From: Cypionkella sp.
GTDB lineage: Bacteria; Pseudomonadota; Alphaproteobacteria; Rhodobacterales; Rhodobacteraceae
Reading direction: 5' to 3'
Assembly (NCBI RefSeq): GCF_030652235.1
Contig: NZ_JAUSBA010000034.1
Coordinates: forward strand, 248,001-312,000
DNA length: 64,000 bases
Position numbers and translations under genes: made by a program. Numbering within the stretch: the stretch's first letter is position 1; the number at the start of each line of letters is the position of its first letter. Positions 63,158-64,000 of the stretch are shown here, piece after piece. The notes beneath the pieces were generated by a model. The model did no database searches. It was not told where the DNA came from and saw only the letters and a program-made list of their open reading frames with translations.

Positions 63158-64000
63158 ATGGCAATCAAGAAGCGTGGCAAAACTCAGTATCTTTATAGGC
63201 GCGTTCCGAAGCGCTATGCGGGTGTCGAGCCGCGTCAGTTTGTCTGGGTAAGTCTTCACACGGACTCGGAAGCCCTTGCCACCACGAAGGAGGTGACCGC
63301 TTGGGCCAACATGGTCGAGGGATGGGAAGCGCTCCTCGCTGGGGATAGCAGTGATGCTGAGACGCGGTTCGAGGCCGCGCGGGAGCTGGCATCCGCCCGC
63401 GGTTTCCGTTTCATGAAGGTAACCGATGTCGCCAAGTTAGAGCGCGAGGAACTACTGACCCGGATAGAGGCGGTCACGCAGACGAGATCAGGCCCGAATT
63501 TGATCGAGGCCGCGGCGATCCTAGGCGGAGCTGTTGAACCGGAGATTTCGGTGAGCAAGGCGCTGGAGCTTTACTGGACGCTCGCCAAGGACAAAACCTT
63601 TGGCAAAAGCGAGGATCAGTTGCGCCGCTGGAAAAACCCACGCTTGAAGGCGGTGAAAAACTTCATCGATCTCATCGGCGACAAGGCGCTCGCCAAGATC
63701 ACTGGCGATGACATGCTTGATTTCCGCAGCTGGTGGATGGAACGGATGGAACTTGAGGATCTGACCGCCAACAGCGGCAACAAGGACCTCGTTCACCTCG
63801 GCGACATCTTCAAGACCGTGAACCGGATGAAGCGGCTGGGCTTGGTGTTGCCGCTGTCCGATTTGGCAATCAAAGAAGGCGAGCAACGCCAGCGGCCGCC
63901 ATTCTCGGTGAACTGGATCAAGGAGAAGATCTTGGCACCTGGCGCGCTAGCTGGCTTGAACACCGAAGCGCGTTGCATTGTGCTAGGTATGGTGAACACC
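63158..64000 (+). CDS. Tyrosine recombinase-like integrase, truncated at the window edge
   Basis: Two hundred and eighty-one residues are visible and the frame is open to the last base. It starts MAIKKRGKTQYLYRRVPKRY, a typical integrase N-terminus for phage and island recombinases of alphaproteobacteria. A SAM-like core-binding region (VSKALELYWTLAKDKTFGKS, FIDLIGDKALAKITGDDMLDFR) is present. The catalytic domain with the R-H-R-Y residues lies beyond the window, so family assignment is by N-terminal pattern and by its place after a tRNA. The frame is long and free of stops. Confidence 0.85.
   Translation, partial: MAIKKRGKTQYLYRRVPKRYAGVEPRQFVWVSLHTDSEALATTKEVTAWANMVEGWEALLAGDSSDAETRFEAARELASARGFRFMKVTDVAKLEREELLTRIEAVTQTRSGPNLIEAAAILGGAVEPEISVSKALELYWTLAKDKTFGKSEDQLRRWKNPRLKAVKNFIDLIGDKALAKITGDDMLDFRSWWMERMELEDLTANSGNKDLVHLGDIFKTVNRMKRLGLVLPLSDLAIKEGEQRQRPPFSVNWIKEKILAPGALAGLNTEARCIVLGMVNT

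Overview
The window is chromosomal DNA from a member of the Rhodobacteraceae (Alphaproteobacteria, order Rhodobacterales). Supporting signs are the division cluster with paired DUF2484 membrane genes between murC and murB, a two-piece permuted tmRNA gene whose tag reads ANDNRAPAMALAA, the F1-ATPase zeta-type inhibitor, the trgA-trgB pair, an alpha-type SspB, the DctB-like/DctD-like pair, the separate purS-purQ arrangement and the high GC content. Almost all of it is vertically inherited housekeeping sequence. The right edge enters an integrase-bearing element next to a tRNA-Ser gene.

Layout. 1-8.7 kb: end of the dcw cluster (murG end, murC, two DUF2484 genes, murB, ddl, ftsQ, ftsA, ftsZ), with an intrinsic terminator between ftsA and ftsZ. 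9-12.6 kb: lpxC, bamD, recN. 12.7-16.6 kb: a cobalamin methyl-transfer group (DUF1638 gene, a 51-residue membrane protein, a corrinoid protein and a betaine/homocysteine methyltransferase-like gene), interrupted by an opposite-strand radical SAM gene. These look like parts of a split methionine synthase. 16.8-20.4 kb: ATPase inhibitor, purC, purS, a zinc alcohol dehydrogenase with a palindromic upstream site, purQ. 20.4-26.7 kb: DctB-like kinase with a DctD-like regulator lacking the GAFTGA loop, then RNase E. 26.7-30.5 kb: TusA-like protein, CcdA, a membrane hydrolase overlapping a cytochrome P450. 30.5-37.2 kb, mostly minus strand: RHH protein, DUF4169, fumC, a methyltransferase, sspB, chrA, a rhodanese-ChrB gene, ssrA and a solute-binding protein. 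37.6-43.2 kb: class V aminotransferase, photolyase, CFA synthase, trgA, trgB.

43.3-55.4 kb is a sugar-utilisation locus. A LacI regulator is divergent from a transporter (binding protein, two permeases, ATPase) and a GH2 beta-mannosidase. A sugar isomerase/epimerase plus Gfo/Idh/MocA oxidoreductase pair sits on each side. Two LacI-type operators exactly 21 bp apart precede the transporter, and a strong hairpin separates the binding-protein gene from the permeases. The remains of a GH43 glycosidase gene follow. 55.9-58.1 kb: GntR regulator and class III aminotransferase with two TTTGATCA-type sites between them. 58.5-62.7 kb: cysK, an MscS-family channel and an alanyl-tRNA editing protein, overlapping as one operon. 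62.9 kb to the end: tRNA-Ser(GGA) and a truncated tyrosine-recombinase-like integrase.

Two recurring intergenic structures stand out: a double-hairpin repeat found beside at least five gene ends, and a two-part element in which a GTGTCC...GGACA palindrome lies exactly 20 bp from CAATAGGTT. No CRISPR array, insertion sequence or rRNA operon was seen.
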